This document shows positions 17,659 to 25,853 of a stretch of DNA of 64,000 bases, piece after piece. The stretch is from Trebonia sp963836195 (GTDB lineage: Bacteria > Actinomycetota > Actinomycetes > Streptosporangiales > Streptosporangiaceae): contig CAWIIX010000017.1 of NCBI GenBank assembly GCA_963836195.1, positions 124,001 through 188,000 of the forward strand. Reading direction: 5' to 3'. A program made the position numbers and the translations under genes. The notes beneath the pieces were generated by a model. The model was not told the origin of the DNA. It did not search any database and worked only from the letters and a program-made list of their open reading frames with translations. How positions within the stretch are numbered: the stretch's first letter is position 1; each line of letters begins with the position of its first letter.

Positions 17659-20600
17659 ATGGCTACCTCTCGGTCCAGGGGCTCGGCTGGCTCGCGGAGC
17701 GGGCGGGCGCGAGCGGTCGACGACGACTACTACAACGATGAGTCGCCGGACGTGATCCTGCCGAGCGTGCCGCCACGGGGCGCCAGGCGGGGGTCCGGCC
17801 GCGGGTCCGGCGCATCGTCCGGGGGATCAAGCAGGTCCAGCCGTTCTGGCACGTCGGGCACGTCTGGCGGCGGCCGCAACGGCGCCGCCGCCGGCTCGGG
17901 CCGCGGCGCCGGGTCCCGGACCTCGGCCAGCCGTTCGGGCGCCCGCAGCGGCGGAACCGGGACCGGGACCAGCGGACGGGGCGGTAGCGGCAGCGGCCGC
18001 GGCGCCAGCGGATCGAGCCGGGGCGGCGCGGCCGGGTCCAAGGGTAAGAGCGCCCGCCGCGCCGGGACTGGCCGGGGCGGGACCGCCAAGTCCGCCGCCG
18101 CCAGGTCGGCGGCGGCCAAGAAGGGGGCGGCGACCAGGCGGGGCGCGGCCAAGCCGGCCCCGACCAAGGACCCGGTGGTGATCCTGGCGCGCTGGTTCTA
18201 CCGCGCGGTCTGCTCGGTCTGGCTGCTGATCGCGTGGGCGGTGGGATCGACCGTGCGCCGGTTCGGCCGCAACGCGCGCGAGCTGGAGGCCGATCACCGG
18301 CGCGACGGCATCGGCCTGTTCTTCGTCGGGCTCGCGATCGTGTTCGCCGCGTCGATCTGGGCGCGGATGGACAACCTGGCGGGCACCGGTATCTACACGC
18401 TCACCAGCGCGGTCGTGGGCGAGGGGTCGTTCGCCATCCCGATCCTGTTCGCCCTGGTCGGCTGGCGGTTCTTCCGTCACCCGGACCGCAACTCGGCCCT
18501 GCCGCCGGCCGAGATCGGCTGGACCGCGCTGCTCGTCGGCGGGCTCGGGCTGTTCAGCATCACCCGGGGGGTGCCCACCCTGGCGCACCATGACGGCGGC
18601 TGGCCCGCGGTCAAGACCGCGGGCGGGTTCATCGGCATGGTGGCCTCGTGGCCGCTCGCGACGGGGCTGACGCCCTGGGTCGCGACGCCGCTGCTCGGCC
18701 TGGTCGGCTGCTACGGGCTGCTCGTGATCACCGGGACGCCGGTTCGGCACGTGCCGGACCGGCTGGCCGGGCTGGCCGAGCTGTTCGGCTACCAGCGCCC
18801 GTTCGATGAGGACTACGACGAATACGACGACTACGACGAGGACGAGGACGAGGAGCTGGAGGGCGGGCCGCGCCGCCGCGACATCGGCCGCGGTCCGATC
18901 AAGCTGAAGGGGGCGATCGAGGCCGGGGACCACCTCAAGCCGTACGACACTCCCGTCGTCGGCCCCGGCCGGCGGCGCGGCGGCGCGGATGGCGCGGGCG
19001 GCGCGGGCGGCGCGGGCGGCGCGCTGCCGGAGGCCAGGATCGGCATGGACCTGCTCTCGGAACTCGGGTTCGCCGACGGGGCGGACGGGGCGGACGAGGC
19101 ACACGGAGCCGATGGGGCCCACGGGGCCGAGGTGGCCGCCGCCGCGCCGACCGCACCGCCCGCCGCCGCGACCCGGCCGGTGTCGTCCGGCCCGGTCCTG
19201 GCGGGCGAGCAGCTGAAGCTGACCGAGCCGGCGCCGGGCAGCTACGCGCTGCCGCCGACGGCGCTGCTGCGTCCCGGCACCCCGCACAAGGCGCGGACCA
19301 AGGCCAACGACATCGTGATCGCGGCCCTGCAGGACGTGTTCGAGCAGTTCAAGGTCGACGCGCAGGTGGCCGGGTTCAGCCGCGGCCCGACCGTGACCAG
19401 GTACGAGATCGAGCTCGGGCCGGCGGTGAAGGTGGAGCGGGTCACCCAGCTGTCGAAGAACATCGCCTACGCGGTGAAGTCGGCCGACATCCGGATCCTG
19501 CCGGTCATCCCGGGCAAGTCGGCGATCGGGGTGGAGATCCCGAACGCGGACAAGGAGATCGTCAGCCTGGGCGACATGCTCCGGTCGGACGTCGCCCTCG
19601 CCGACCATCATCCGATGGTGGTCGGTCTGGGCAAGGACGTGGAGGGCAAGACGGTCCTGGCCAACCTCGCGAAGATGCCGCACGTGCTGGTCGCGGGCGC
19701 GACCGGGTCCGGCAAGAGCGTGTGCCTGAACGGGCTGATCACGTCGGTGCTGATGCGGTCGTCGCCGGAGGAGGTGAAGATGATCCTGATCGACCCCAAG
19801 CGGGTCGAGCTGGCGATCTACGAGGGCATCCCGCACCTGATCACGCCGATCATCACCAACCCGAAGAAGGCGGCCGAGGCGCTGGAGTGGGTGGTCGGCG
19901 AGATGGAGACGCGCTACGACGACCTCGCCGCGTTCGGGTTCCGGCACGTGGACGACTTCAACAAGGCGGTCCGGGCGGGCAAGCTGGCCGTCCCGCCCGG
20001 CTCCGAGCGGGTGCTGGCGCCCTACCCGTACCTGGTGGTGGTGGTGGACGAGCTGGCCGACCTGATGATGGTCGCGCCCCGCGACGTGGAGGACTCCATC
20101 GTCCGCATCACCCAGCTCGCCCGGGCGGCCGGCATCCACCTGGTGATCGCGACCCAGCGGCCGTCGGTGGACGTCGTGACCGGCCTGATCAAGGCCAACG
20201 TCCCCTCCCGGCTTGCCTTCGCCACGTCCTCGCTGACCGACTCGCGGGTCATCCTCGACCAGCCGGGGGCGGAGAAGCTGGTGGGGCAGGGCGACGCGCT
20301 GTTCCTGCCGATGGGCGCGTCCAAGCCGATGCGGCTGCAGAACGCGTTCGTCTCGGAGAAGGAGATCCGGGAGATCGTCGAGCACTGCAAGCAGCAGGCG
20401 CGGCCCGAGTACCGCAACGACGTCGAGGCCGTCCCGGAGAAGGCCCGCGAGGTCGACGCCGAGATCGGCGACGACCTCGAGCTGCTGATCGCGGCGGCCG
20501 AGCTGATCATCTCGAGCCAGTTCGGCTCCACGTCGATGCTGCAGCGCAAGCTCCGGGTGGGTTTCGCGAAGGCCCGGCTGATGGACCTCCTGGAGAGCCG

Positions 20601-20697
20601 GGGTATCGTCGGCCCCAGCGAAGGTTCGAAGGCGCGCGACGTCCTGAAAAGGCCGGACGACCTTGAGGGCGTGGTCACGTCGCTGCGCGGCGGATGA
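17659..20697 (+). CDS. ftsK: DNA translocase FtsK/SpoIIIE
   Basis: A 1,012-residue septal DNA pump that clears chromosomes at division. A long Gly/Ser/Arg-rich cytoplasmic N-terminus (about 1-170) precedes about four membrane segments (about 185-370). A low-complexity linker follows, then the motor with Walker A VAGATGSGKSVCLNG, Walker B YLVVVVDELADLMM and a C-terminal gamma domain (STSMLQRKLRVGFAKARLMDLLESRGIVGPSEGSKARDV). I chose ATG 17659; the reading frame is open further upstream but unconserved. First gene of the conserved block running to clgR. Confidence 0.95.
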   Translation: MATSRSRGSAGSRSGRARAVDDDYYNDESPDVILPSVPPRGARRGSGRGSGASSGGSSRSSRSGTSGTSGGGRNGAAAGSGRGAGSRTSASRSGARSGGTGTGTSGRGGSGSGRGASGSSRGGAAGSKGKSARRAGTGRGGTAKSAAARSAAAKKGAATRRGAAKPAPTKDPVVILARWFYRAVCSVWLLIAWAVGSTVRRFGRNARELEADHRRDGIGLFFVGLAIVFAASIWARMDNLAGTGIYTLTSAVVGEGSFAIPILFALVGWRFFRHPDRNSALPPAEIGWTALLVGGLGLFSITRGVPTLAHHDGGWPAVKTAGGFIGMVASWPLATGLTPWVATPLLGLVGCYGLLVITGTPVRHVPDRLAGLAELFGYQRPFDEDYDEYDDYDEDEDEELEGGPRRRDIGRGPIKLKGAIEAGDHLKPYDTPVVGPGRRRGGADGAGGAGGAGGALPEARIGMDLLSELGFADGADGADEAHGADGAHGAEVAAAAPTAPPAAATRPVSSGPVLAGEQLKLTEPAPGSYALPPTALLRPGTPHKARTKANDIVIAALQDVFEQFKVDAQVAGFSRGPTVTRYEIELGPAVKVERVTQLSKNIAYAVKSADIRILPVIPGKSAIGVEIPNADKEIVSLGDMLRSDVALADHHPMVVGLGKDVEGKTVLANLAKMPHVLVAGATGSGKSVCLNGLITSVLMRSSPEEVKMILIDPKRVELAIYEGIPHLITPIITNPKKAAEALEWVVGEMETRYDDLAAFGFRHVDDFNKAVRAGKLAVPPGSERVLAPYPYLVVVVDELADLMMVAPRDVEDSIVRITQLARAAGIHLVIATQRPSVDVVTGLIKANVPSRLAFATSSLTDSRVILDQPGAEKLVGQGDALFLPMGASKPMRLQNAFVSEKEIREIVEHCKQQARPEYRNDVEAVPEKAREVDAEIGDDLELLIAAAELIISSQFGSTSMLQRKLRVGFAKARLMDLLESRGIVGPSEGSKARDVLKRPDDLEGVVTSLRGG

Positions 20698-20790
20698 AAG
20701 TTTGCCCGATCATCTGCGCTACCGTAAGTGACTAAATCAATTCGCTGGGTAAGAAGTGGTCGGGAACGAGACCTTTCTTGGAGGCGCGAA

Positions 20791-21537
20791 GTGAGCATCG
20801 GCGACACCTTGGCGGAGGCGCGACGTCAGACCGGTCTCACTATTACGCAGGTCAGTAGGCAGACCCGGATCCGAGAATCGATCATCCGGGCGATCGAGCA
20901 GGGCGACTTCTCGGCCTGCGGTGGCGACTTCTACGCCCGCGGCCACATCCGCTCCATCGCCGCCGCCGTCGGCGTCGACCCGGTCCCGCTGATCAGGGAG
21001 TACGACGAGGAGCACGGGCCGCCCGGCGCGATGCGGGCGTCGCAGATCTTCGAGCCGGCCACCCCGATCAAGATCCGCGAGCCGAGGCACCTGCACCTCG
21101 GATGGGTGCTGGCGGTGGCGGTGCTGGCGCTGGCCGGCTTCGGCGCCTACCACTTCTACCCGCGGCACACCACGACCGACCCGACCGCCAGCGCGACCGT
21201 CAGGCTGCACCCCTCGACCCCGACCGCGAAGGCGAGCACCGCGTCCAAGCCGGCCGCGCAGAAGAAGCCGACGGTGCCTGAGGCGGTCATCAGGCTGACG
21301 GCGGCCCAGAACTGCTGGGTGGGGCTGAACAGCACCACCGGGAAGAGCCTGTACCAGGGGCTGGTGCTGGCCGGCTCGACCAAGACCTGGAACGAGAAGG
21401 ACCAGGTTTCGCTGGTGATCGGAAACCCGCCCGGCATCACGCTGACAGTGAACGGCAAGACCCAGCGGCTAGCCAAGGGCCAGGTGGCCCGGCTGAGCAT
21501 CAACCCGCTGAGCAAGACCCCGGTCCAGGTCGGCTGA
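20791..21537 (+). CDS. RodZ-like HTH membrane protein (DUF4115)
   Basis: A 248-residue bitopic protein. The N-terminal XRE-like helix-turn-helix is IGDTLAEARRQTGLTITQVSRQTRIRESIIRAIEQGDFSACGGDFYARGHIRS. One membrane helix (HLGWVLAVAVLALAGFGAYHF, about 106-126) follows, then a Thr/Ala/Pro linker and an extracytoplasmic DUF4115 domain (LTAAQNCWVGLNS...VNGKTQRL). GTG 20791 has GGAGG 7 nt upstream. RodZ proteins link MreB or the cell-wall machinery to the membrane. The position between ftsK and rimO is the usual actinobacterial one. Confidence 0.85.
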   Translation: MSIGDTLAEARRQTGLTITQVSRQTRIRESIIRAIEQGDFSACGGDFYARGHIRSIAAAVGVDPVPLIREYDEEHGPPGAMRASQIFEPATPIKIREPRHLHLGWVLAVAVLALAGFGAYHFYPRHTTTDPTASATVRLHPSTPTAKASTASKPAAQKKPTVPEAVIRLTAAQNCWVGLNSTTGKSLYQGLVLAGSTKTWNEKDQVSLVIGNPPGITLTVNGKTQRLAKGQVARLSINPLSKTPVQVG

Positions 21538-21632
21538 GGGCCGGGCTGACGGCGCGCTGACGGCCGATTAGGGGCGCTCGGATAGCCTGTCCGATGACCT
21601 GAGGGCGCAGCGCAATCACGTACGCTCTGCGT

Positions 21633-23054
21633 GTGTCTAGTTCCCGTACCGTCAGCCTGGTGACCCTCGGCTGCGCGCGCAACGAGGTGGACTCCGAGGA
21701 GCTCGCCGCCCGCCTGTCGGCGGGCGGGTGGACGCTGCGCGACGAGGGGGAGGACGCGGACGTCGTCCTCGTCAACACCTGCGGCTTCATCCAGGCGGCC
21801 AAGCAGGAGTCCATCAACGAGGTGATCGAGGCGGCCGGATCGGGCGTCAAGGTCGCCGCCGTTGGGTGCCTGGCCGAGCGCTACGGAACCGAGCTCGCCG
21901 ACGCCCTCACCGAAGAGGACGTCGATGCCCAGGTGCTCGGCTTCGACGACTACGCCGACATCGCCGCCCGCCTCGACGACGTGCTGGCGGGCAGGAAGCG
22001 GCCCGCGCACGTGGCCAGGGACCGGCGCACGCTGCTGCCGGTGAGCCCGGCCAGCCGCCAGCAGGCGAAGGCGGAGCGCCAGGTTGACCTGACCGATCTG
22101 CCCGAGGGCCTGGCGCCCGCCTCGGGCCCGCCGGTGATCCGCAAGCGGCTCGGGGGCGGCGTCACCGCCCCGCTGAAGATCGCCTCCGGCTGCGACCGCC
22201 GCTGCTCGTTCTGCGCCATCCCCTCGTTCCGGGGGGCGTTCGTCTCCAGGCGCCCGCCCGAGCTGCTGGCCGAGGCGCGCTGGCTGGCCGCCAGCGGCGT
22301 CCGCGAGCTGCTGCTTGTCAGCGAGAACTCCACCTCCTACGGCAAGGACCTGGGCGACCTGCGGCTGCTCGAGACCGTGCTGCCCGAGCTGGCCAAGACC
22401 GACGGCATCGCCCGGGTCCGGGTCAGCTACCTGCAGCCGGCCGAGGTCCGGCCCGGGCTGATCGACGTGATGACGTCGACCCCCGGCGTGGTGCCCTACT
22501 TCGACCTCTCGTTCCAGCACGCCAGCGGCCCGGTGCTGCGGCGGATGCGCCGGTTCGGCGACCGTGAGCGCTTCACCCGCCTGGTCGAGCAGGTCAGGCA
22601 GGCGGCCCCGGACGCGGGCGTCCGGTCGAACTTCATCGTCGGCTTCCCCGGCGAGACGGCCGACGACCTCCGCGAGCTCGAGCTGTTCCTCAGCGAGGCC
22701 CGGCTGGACGCGATCGGGATCTTCGGCTACTCGGACGAGGACGGCACCGAGGCGGCCACGTTCGCCGACGAGATCAAGCTCGACGAGGGCGAGATCGCCC
22801 GGCGGGTCGACGAGTTCGCCGACATCGCCGAGGAGGTCATGGCCCAGCGGGCCGCCGACCGGATCGGCCAGACGGTCGAGGTGCTGGTGGAGGAGGCGCT
22901 GGGAGACGGCCGTTACGAGGGCCGTGCGGCCCATCAGGCGCCGGACGTGGACGGTTCGACCACGCTGCTGGCCGACCGCCCGCTGGCCCCTGGCGACCTC
23001 GTGACGGCCCGGGTGGTGGACTCGGCGGGCGCCGATCTGGTCGCCCAAGCGTGA
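21633..23054 (+). CDS. rimO: Ribosomal protein uS12 methylthiotransferase
   Basis: A 473-residue radical-SAM methylthiotransferase that adds a methylthio group to the conserved Asp of uS12. N-terminal UPF0004 cysteines lie in TLGCARNEVDSE, NTCGF and GCLAERYG. The SAM cluster is CDRRCSFCAIPSFRG, and a TRAM domain ends the protein. GTG start at 21633. It overlaps pgsA by 4 bp, indicating coupling. A second family member, miaB, is at 47261. Confidence 0.94.
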   Translation: MSSSRTVSLVTLGCARNEVDSEELAARLSAGGWTLRDEGEDADVVLVNTCGFIQAAKQESINEVIEAAGSGVKVAAVGCLAERYGTELADALTEEDVDAQVLGFDDYADIAARLDDVLAGRKRPAHVARDRRTLLPVSPASRQQAKAERQVDLTDLPEGLAPASGPPVIRKRLGGGVTAPLKIASGCDRRCSFCAIPSFRGAFVSRRPPELLAEARWLAASGVRELLLVSENSTSYGKDLGDLRLLETVLPELAKTDGIARVRVSYLQPAEVRPGLIDVMTSTPGVVPYFDLSFQHASGPVLRRMRRFGDRERFTRLVEQVRQAAPDAGVRSNFIVGFPGETADDLRELELFLSEARLDAIGIFGYSDEDGTEAATFADEIKLDEGEIARRVDEFADIAEEVMAQRAADRIGQTVEVLVEEALGDGRYEGRAAHQAPDVDGSTTLLADRPLAPGDLVTARVVDSAGADLVAQA

Positions 23055-23761
23055 GCACTCCCGCCCCGGACAGCCGCCTTCCGCACGCGGACGGCGCACC
23101 CGGCGCGGCCGGCCCGCCCGGCCAGGCCGACCCGTCCGGCGCACCCGGCCCGCTGGGCGCAACCGGCTCAGCCGGCGCGGCCGGCGCGGCCGAAGCCGAC
23201 AAGGCCGCGCCGCCGGGGCCGGGGCTGGTGAACGTCGCCAACGCGCTCACGGTCGCCCGCATCTGCCTGGTGCCGGTGTTCGTCGTGTGCCTCGCCCAGG
23301 GCGGCACCTGGTGGCGGCTCGCCGCCCTGGCCGCGTTCGGCGCCGCCTCGCTGACCGACCTGCTCGACGGGGAACTGGCCCGCCGGCGCGGCCTGGTGAC
23401 CGACTTCGGCAAGATCGCGGATCCGATCGCGGACAAGGCGCTGACCGGGGCGGCGCTGATCACCCTGTCGGTCATCGGGGAGCTGCCGGTCTGGGTTACC
23501 GCGCTGATCCTGTTCCGCGAGCTCGGCATCACCGCGCTGCGCTTCGCCGTCATCAAGCGCGGCGTCATCGCGGCCAGCCAGGGCGGCAAGCTCAAGACCC
23601 TGCTGCAGATCATCGCGATCTGCCTGTACGTGCTGCCCCCGTCGTTCGGCCTCCCGGTGCTGATCAGGGAGGTTGTCATGGGCGCGGCTCTCGTGGTAAC
23701 GCTGGTGACGGGCGCGGACTACGTGATACGCGCGGTGCGGTTGATTCAGAAGCCCGCGTAG
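23051..23761 (+). CDS. pgsA: CDP-diacylglycerol-glycerol-3-phosphate 3-phosphatidyltransferase
   Basis: A 236-residue membrane enzyme making phosphatidylglycerol phosphate. The CDP-alcohol phosphotransferase motif DGELARRRGLVTDFGKIADP, continuing IADK, is complete (D-G-x2-A-R-x8-G-x3-D-x3-D). Several membrane helices follow. The first ~55 residues are a Pro/Gly/Ala low-complexity extension, so translation might really begin nearer VNVANALTVARICLVP. Overlaps rimO and precedes cinA by 29 bp. Confidence 0.9.
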   Translation: MSTPAPDSRLPHADGAPGAAGPPGQADPSGAPGPLGATGSAGAAGAAEADKAAPPGPGLVNVANALTVARICLVPVFVVCLAQGGTWWRLAALAAFGAASLTDLLDGELARRRGLVTDFGKIADPIADKALTGAALITLSVIGELPVWVTALILFRELGITALRFAVIKRGVIAASQGGKLKTLLQIIAICLYVLPPSFGLPVLIREVVMGAALVVTLVTGADYVIRAVRLIQKPA

Positions 23762-23790
23762 CTAGCCACGGGATATCGGAGGATCGTCGC

Positions 23791-24297
23791 ATGCTCGAAG
23801 GCGTGGCCGGTCCGGCCGCCCGTGAACTGGCGGCGGAGGTGCTCGGGCGGCTGACGGAGGCCGGCCACACGCTGGCCACCGCCGAGTCGCTGACCGGCGG
23901 CCTCGTCGCCGCCGCGCTGACCGACGTGCCTGGCGCCTCGAGCGCCTTCCGCGGCGGCATCGTCGCCTACGCCACCGAGGTCAAGGCGGAGGCCCTGGGC
24001 GTCGACGTCGCCCTGCTCAAGGCCCACGGCCCGGTCTACGCGCCGGTGGCGGCGGCGATGGCCGAGGGCGTCAGGAAGCGCCTGCAGGCCACGATCGGCG
24101 TAGCGACCACGGGAGTTGCTGGCCCTGACCCCCAGAATGGCTATCCCCCCGGTACCGTCCACATCGCGGTGAGCCTGGCCGACGACACGGTAGTTCGCAC
24201 GATCGCGCTGGCAGGAAACCGGGATGAGATACGTAGACTGACTGTGGAACGGGTACTTGGTTTGCTACTAGGCCGACTTCGGGAAGAGTGTCCGTGA
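23791..24297 (+). CDS. cinA: CinA-like nicotinamide-nucleotide amidase
   Basis: A 168-residue stand-alone CinA C-terminal (PncC) domain, which deamidates nicotinamide mononucleotide in pyridine-nucleotide salvage. TLATAESLTGGLVAAALTDVPGASSAFRGGIVAYATEVK and ATTGVAGPD are the conserved core. GGAGGATC upstream of ATG 23791 fixes the start. Here it lacks the N-terminal COG1058 domain, as in other actinobacterial pgsA-cinA-clgR operons. Confidence 0.9.
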   Translation: MLEGVAGPAARELAAEVLGRLTEAGHTLATAESLTGGLVAAALTDVPGASSAFRGGIVAYATEVKAEALGVDVALLKAHGPVYAPVAAAMAEGVRKRLQATIGVATTGVAGPDPQNGYPPGTVHIAVSLADDTVVRTIALAGNRDEIRRLTVERVLGLLLGRLREECP

Positions 24298-24348
24298 TTA
24301 CAGCGTTACGTCGGGAGCGGACACACCCGGTAGCGGTCTCGCGGGCTT

Positions 24349-24368
24349 ACCGTACGGAAAGGTACGGT
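24349..24368. promoter_or_regulatory. Inverted repeat ACCGTAC-N6-GTACGGT upstream of clgR
   Basis: Perfect 7-bp arms around GGAAAG, about 97 bp before the clgR ATG and just after the cinA stop. It is a candidate operator, possibly for autoregulation. It does not match the GC-rich CGC-containing ClgR box I know, so its ligand protein is open. Confidence 0.55.
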
Positions 24369-24464
24369 GGAGGTAGCGAGGGTCGCGATCCGGTAACTTC
24401 GCAAGAGAGCCCGGCAAGCGGTTGCGCCTTTGGAAGGGTTGCGCCTCAGGAAGGGAGTGCGACG

Positions 24465-24878
24465 ATGGTTCTGCTTCGTCAACTGCTCGGCGACGTGCTG
24501 CGTCGACTCCGCATCAGGCAGGGCCGCACCCTGCGCGAGGTGTCCGCATCGGCGCGAGTGTCACTTGGCTATCTGTCCGAGGTGGAGCGAGGTCGCAAGG
24601 AGGCGTCGTCGGAGCTGCTGGCTGCGATCTGCGCCGCCCTCGACACGCCGCTTTCGCAGGTGTTCCGCGAGGTCTCCGACAACTTCTCGCTCGCCGAGCT
24701 GCAGAATGAGCCGGTAATGTCCGGGGCCCTGCGGGAGCCCGGCCTGCGCATCCCGAGCGACCGGATACCGGTCAAGCGGGTGGCGGTCGACGTGCCGGAG
24801 GCGGCGGAGTCGCTCGACGACGACCTCGGTCACCTCGACGACGGCCTCGACCACCTGCCCTCGGTCGTCGGCGTCTGA
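24465..24878 (+). CDS. clgR: ClgR-like XRE transcriptional regulator
   Basis: A 137-residue helix-turn-helix protein: LGDVLRRLRIRQGRTLREVSASARVSLGYLSEVERGRKEASSELLAAICAALDTPLSQVF. This is the signature of ClgR, activator of Clp protease, lon and stress genes in actinobacteria. AAGGGAG lies upstream of ATG 24465. The acidic tail (AAESLDDDLGHLDDGLDHLP) precedes a C-terminal VVGV; hydrophobic C-termini can be Clp degrons, which is an inference here. It follows pgsA-cinA as in mycobacteria, but no PspA-like 35-kDa antigen gene follows. Confidence 0.88.
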   Translation: MVLLRQLLGDVLRRLRIRQGRTLREVSASARVSLGYLSEVERGRKEASSELLAAICAALDTPLSQVFREVSDNFSLAELQNEPVMSGALREPGLRIPSDRIPVKRVAVDVPEAAESLDDDLGHLDDGLDHLPSVVGV

Positions 24879-24902
24879 CGTCCTCGACGGCCGTAGACGT
24901 AC

Positions 24903-24941
24903 AAGGTCCCAGGCGCCCGAACCTCGGGTGCCTGGGACCTT
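24903..24941. terminator. Strong bidirectional terminator
   Basis: 18-bp arms starting AAGGTCCCAGGC with one G-T pair and a 3-nt loop, then TCTGTCT. It lies between clgR and the convergent Rrf2 gene and can serve both. Confidence 0.85.
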
Positions 24942-24966
24942 CTGTCTAGCTAGCTGCGGAAGACCC

Positions 24967-25416
24967 TTAAACCCAGGCCTGGGGGCTGTCGACCAGAAGC
25001 TGGATCGCGTCCGGCAGCTTGCTGTTGACGATGTCCGCCAGCGTCACCGTCTCCAGGACCGCCCGCTCGTTCGCTCGTAGCGCAATCCACACCCGCTGCA
25101 GCGGCTCGGCCGCGCCCGGGTAGCTGACGTTCTCCGGGCGCTCGCCGCGCACCCCGAGCAGCTGGCCGTCAATCGCCCGGATGATGTCGGCGAGCGAGAT
25201 CTCGGCGGCCGGCCGGGCGAGCCAGAAGCCCCCGTCCGGACCGCGCTGGCTGCGCACGATGTTGCTGCGCCGCAGGTGGGTCAGGATGGTCTCGAGGAAC
25301 TTGCCCGGAATGTTCTGCGCCTGCGCAAGCTGCTCGGCCGTGACGTGGCCGTCCTGGGCCGCGGCAAGCTCGATGGCGGCGCGCAGTGCGTAGTCGGCGC
25401 GTGCTGACAGTCGCAT
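24967..25416 (-). CDS. Rrf2-family regulator lacking cysteines
   Basis: A 149-residue Rrf2 winged-helix protein. MRLSARADYALRAAIELAAAQDGHVTAEQLAQAQNIPGKFLETILTHLRRSNIVRSQRGPDGGF is the standard DNA-binding part. The C-terminal region, where NsrR or IscR carry three Fe-S cysteines, has none (RGERPENVSYPGAAEPLQRVWIALR), so it is not an Fe-S sensor and is nearer the CymR/BadM branch. The start was chosen at the canonical MRLSARADYA. Target unknown. Confidence 0.88.
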   Translation of the reverse strand: MRLSARADYALRAAIELAAAQDGHVTAEQLAQAQNIPGKFLETILTHLRRSNIVRSQRGPDGGFWLARPAAEISLADIIRAIDGQLLGVRGERPENVSYPGAAEPLQRVWIALRANERAVLETVTLADIVNSKLPDAIQLLVDSPQAWV

Positions 25417-25462
25417 GATCGCCATTATGCAGCTTCCCGACCGGTTTAGTGACATCGGGCAC

Positions 25463-25480
25463 GTTGCAAACGTTTGCGAC
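25463..25480. promoter_or_regulatory. LacI-type operator-like palindrome
   Basis: GTTGCAAACGTTTGCGAC has a perfect 12-bp core, GCAAACGTTTGC, matching the CG-centred form of LacI/GalR operators. It is 47 bp upstream of the Rrf2 start. No LacI-family gene is in the window. Confidence 0.5.
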
Positions 25481-25710
25481 GCCCCTTCGCTCCCAGCAGA
25501 AACCGCAGTATCAGCGGATGAGCGACCGGCGTCAGTTGATCGCCGGGCCGAGGTCGGGCAGCCCAGTACCCCGCCAGCTCGCTCCGCCGCCCGTGCTGCT
25601 GCAGCCAGACGGCCAGCGAAACTCACACCTGAGGTTACCGAGGCGTCTTATCGGGGTTTCCGCTCTTAAGCAGTCATTTGGTACCGGCCGCCGCCAGCCC
25701 GCGGCCAGGC

Positions 25711-25756
25711 AAAGAAGAAAAAGAATTTTCATTCGAACGGACCGAGGCGACTCTCC
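25711..25756 (+). repeat. GAACGGACC dispersed element, copy g
   Basis: An A-rich run (AAAGAAGAAAAAGAA) is followed by TTCGAACGGACCGAGG and CGACTC. The right side CGACTC is shared with copy k, and TGACTC with copy c. Confidence 0.65.
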
Positions 25757-25853
25757 ATCCGCCCGCGCCCCTGCCCGGCGTGGCCGGCCCAATGCGGCCC
25801 GGGGGCGGCCAGGCCCGTGGCCCGGCCGCCCCCGCGCAGCGGAGCGTGCCCGC

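Larger units (their letters stand above)
25417..25853. other. 437-bp gap between rrf2 and the peptidase gene
   Basis: No gene I can support. It holds the palindrome at 25463-25480 and a copy of the dispersed GAACGGACC element at 25711-25756. Confidence 0.6.

Noticed and set aside
17827..20385. 850-codon minus-strand frame opposite ftsK
   Set aside because: Antisense shadow of ftsK; no start context and biased Arg/His/Asp composition.
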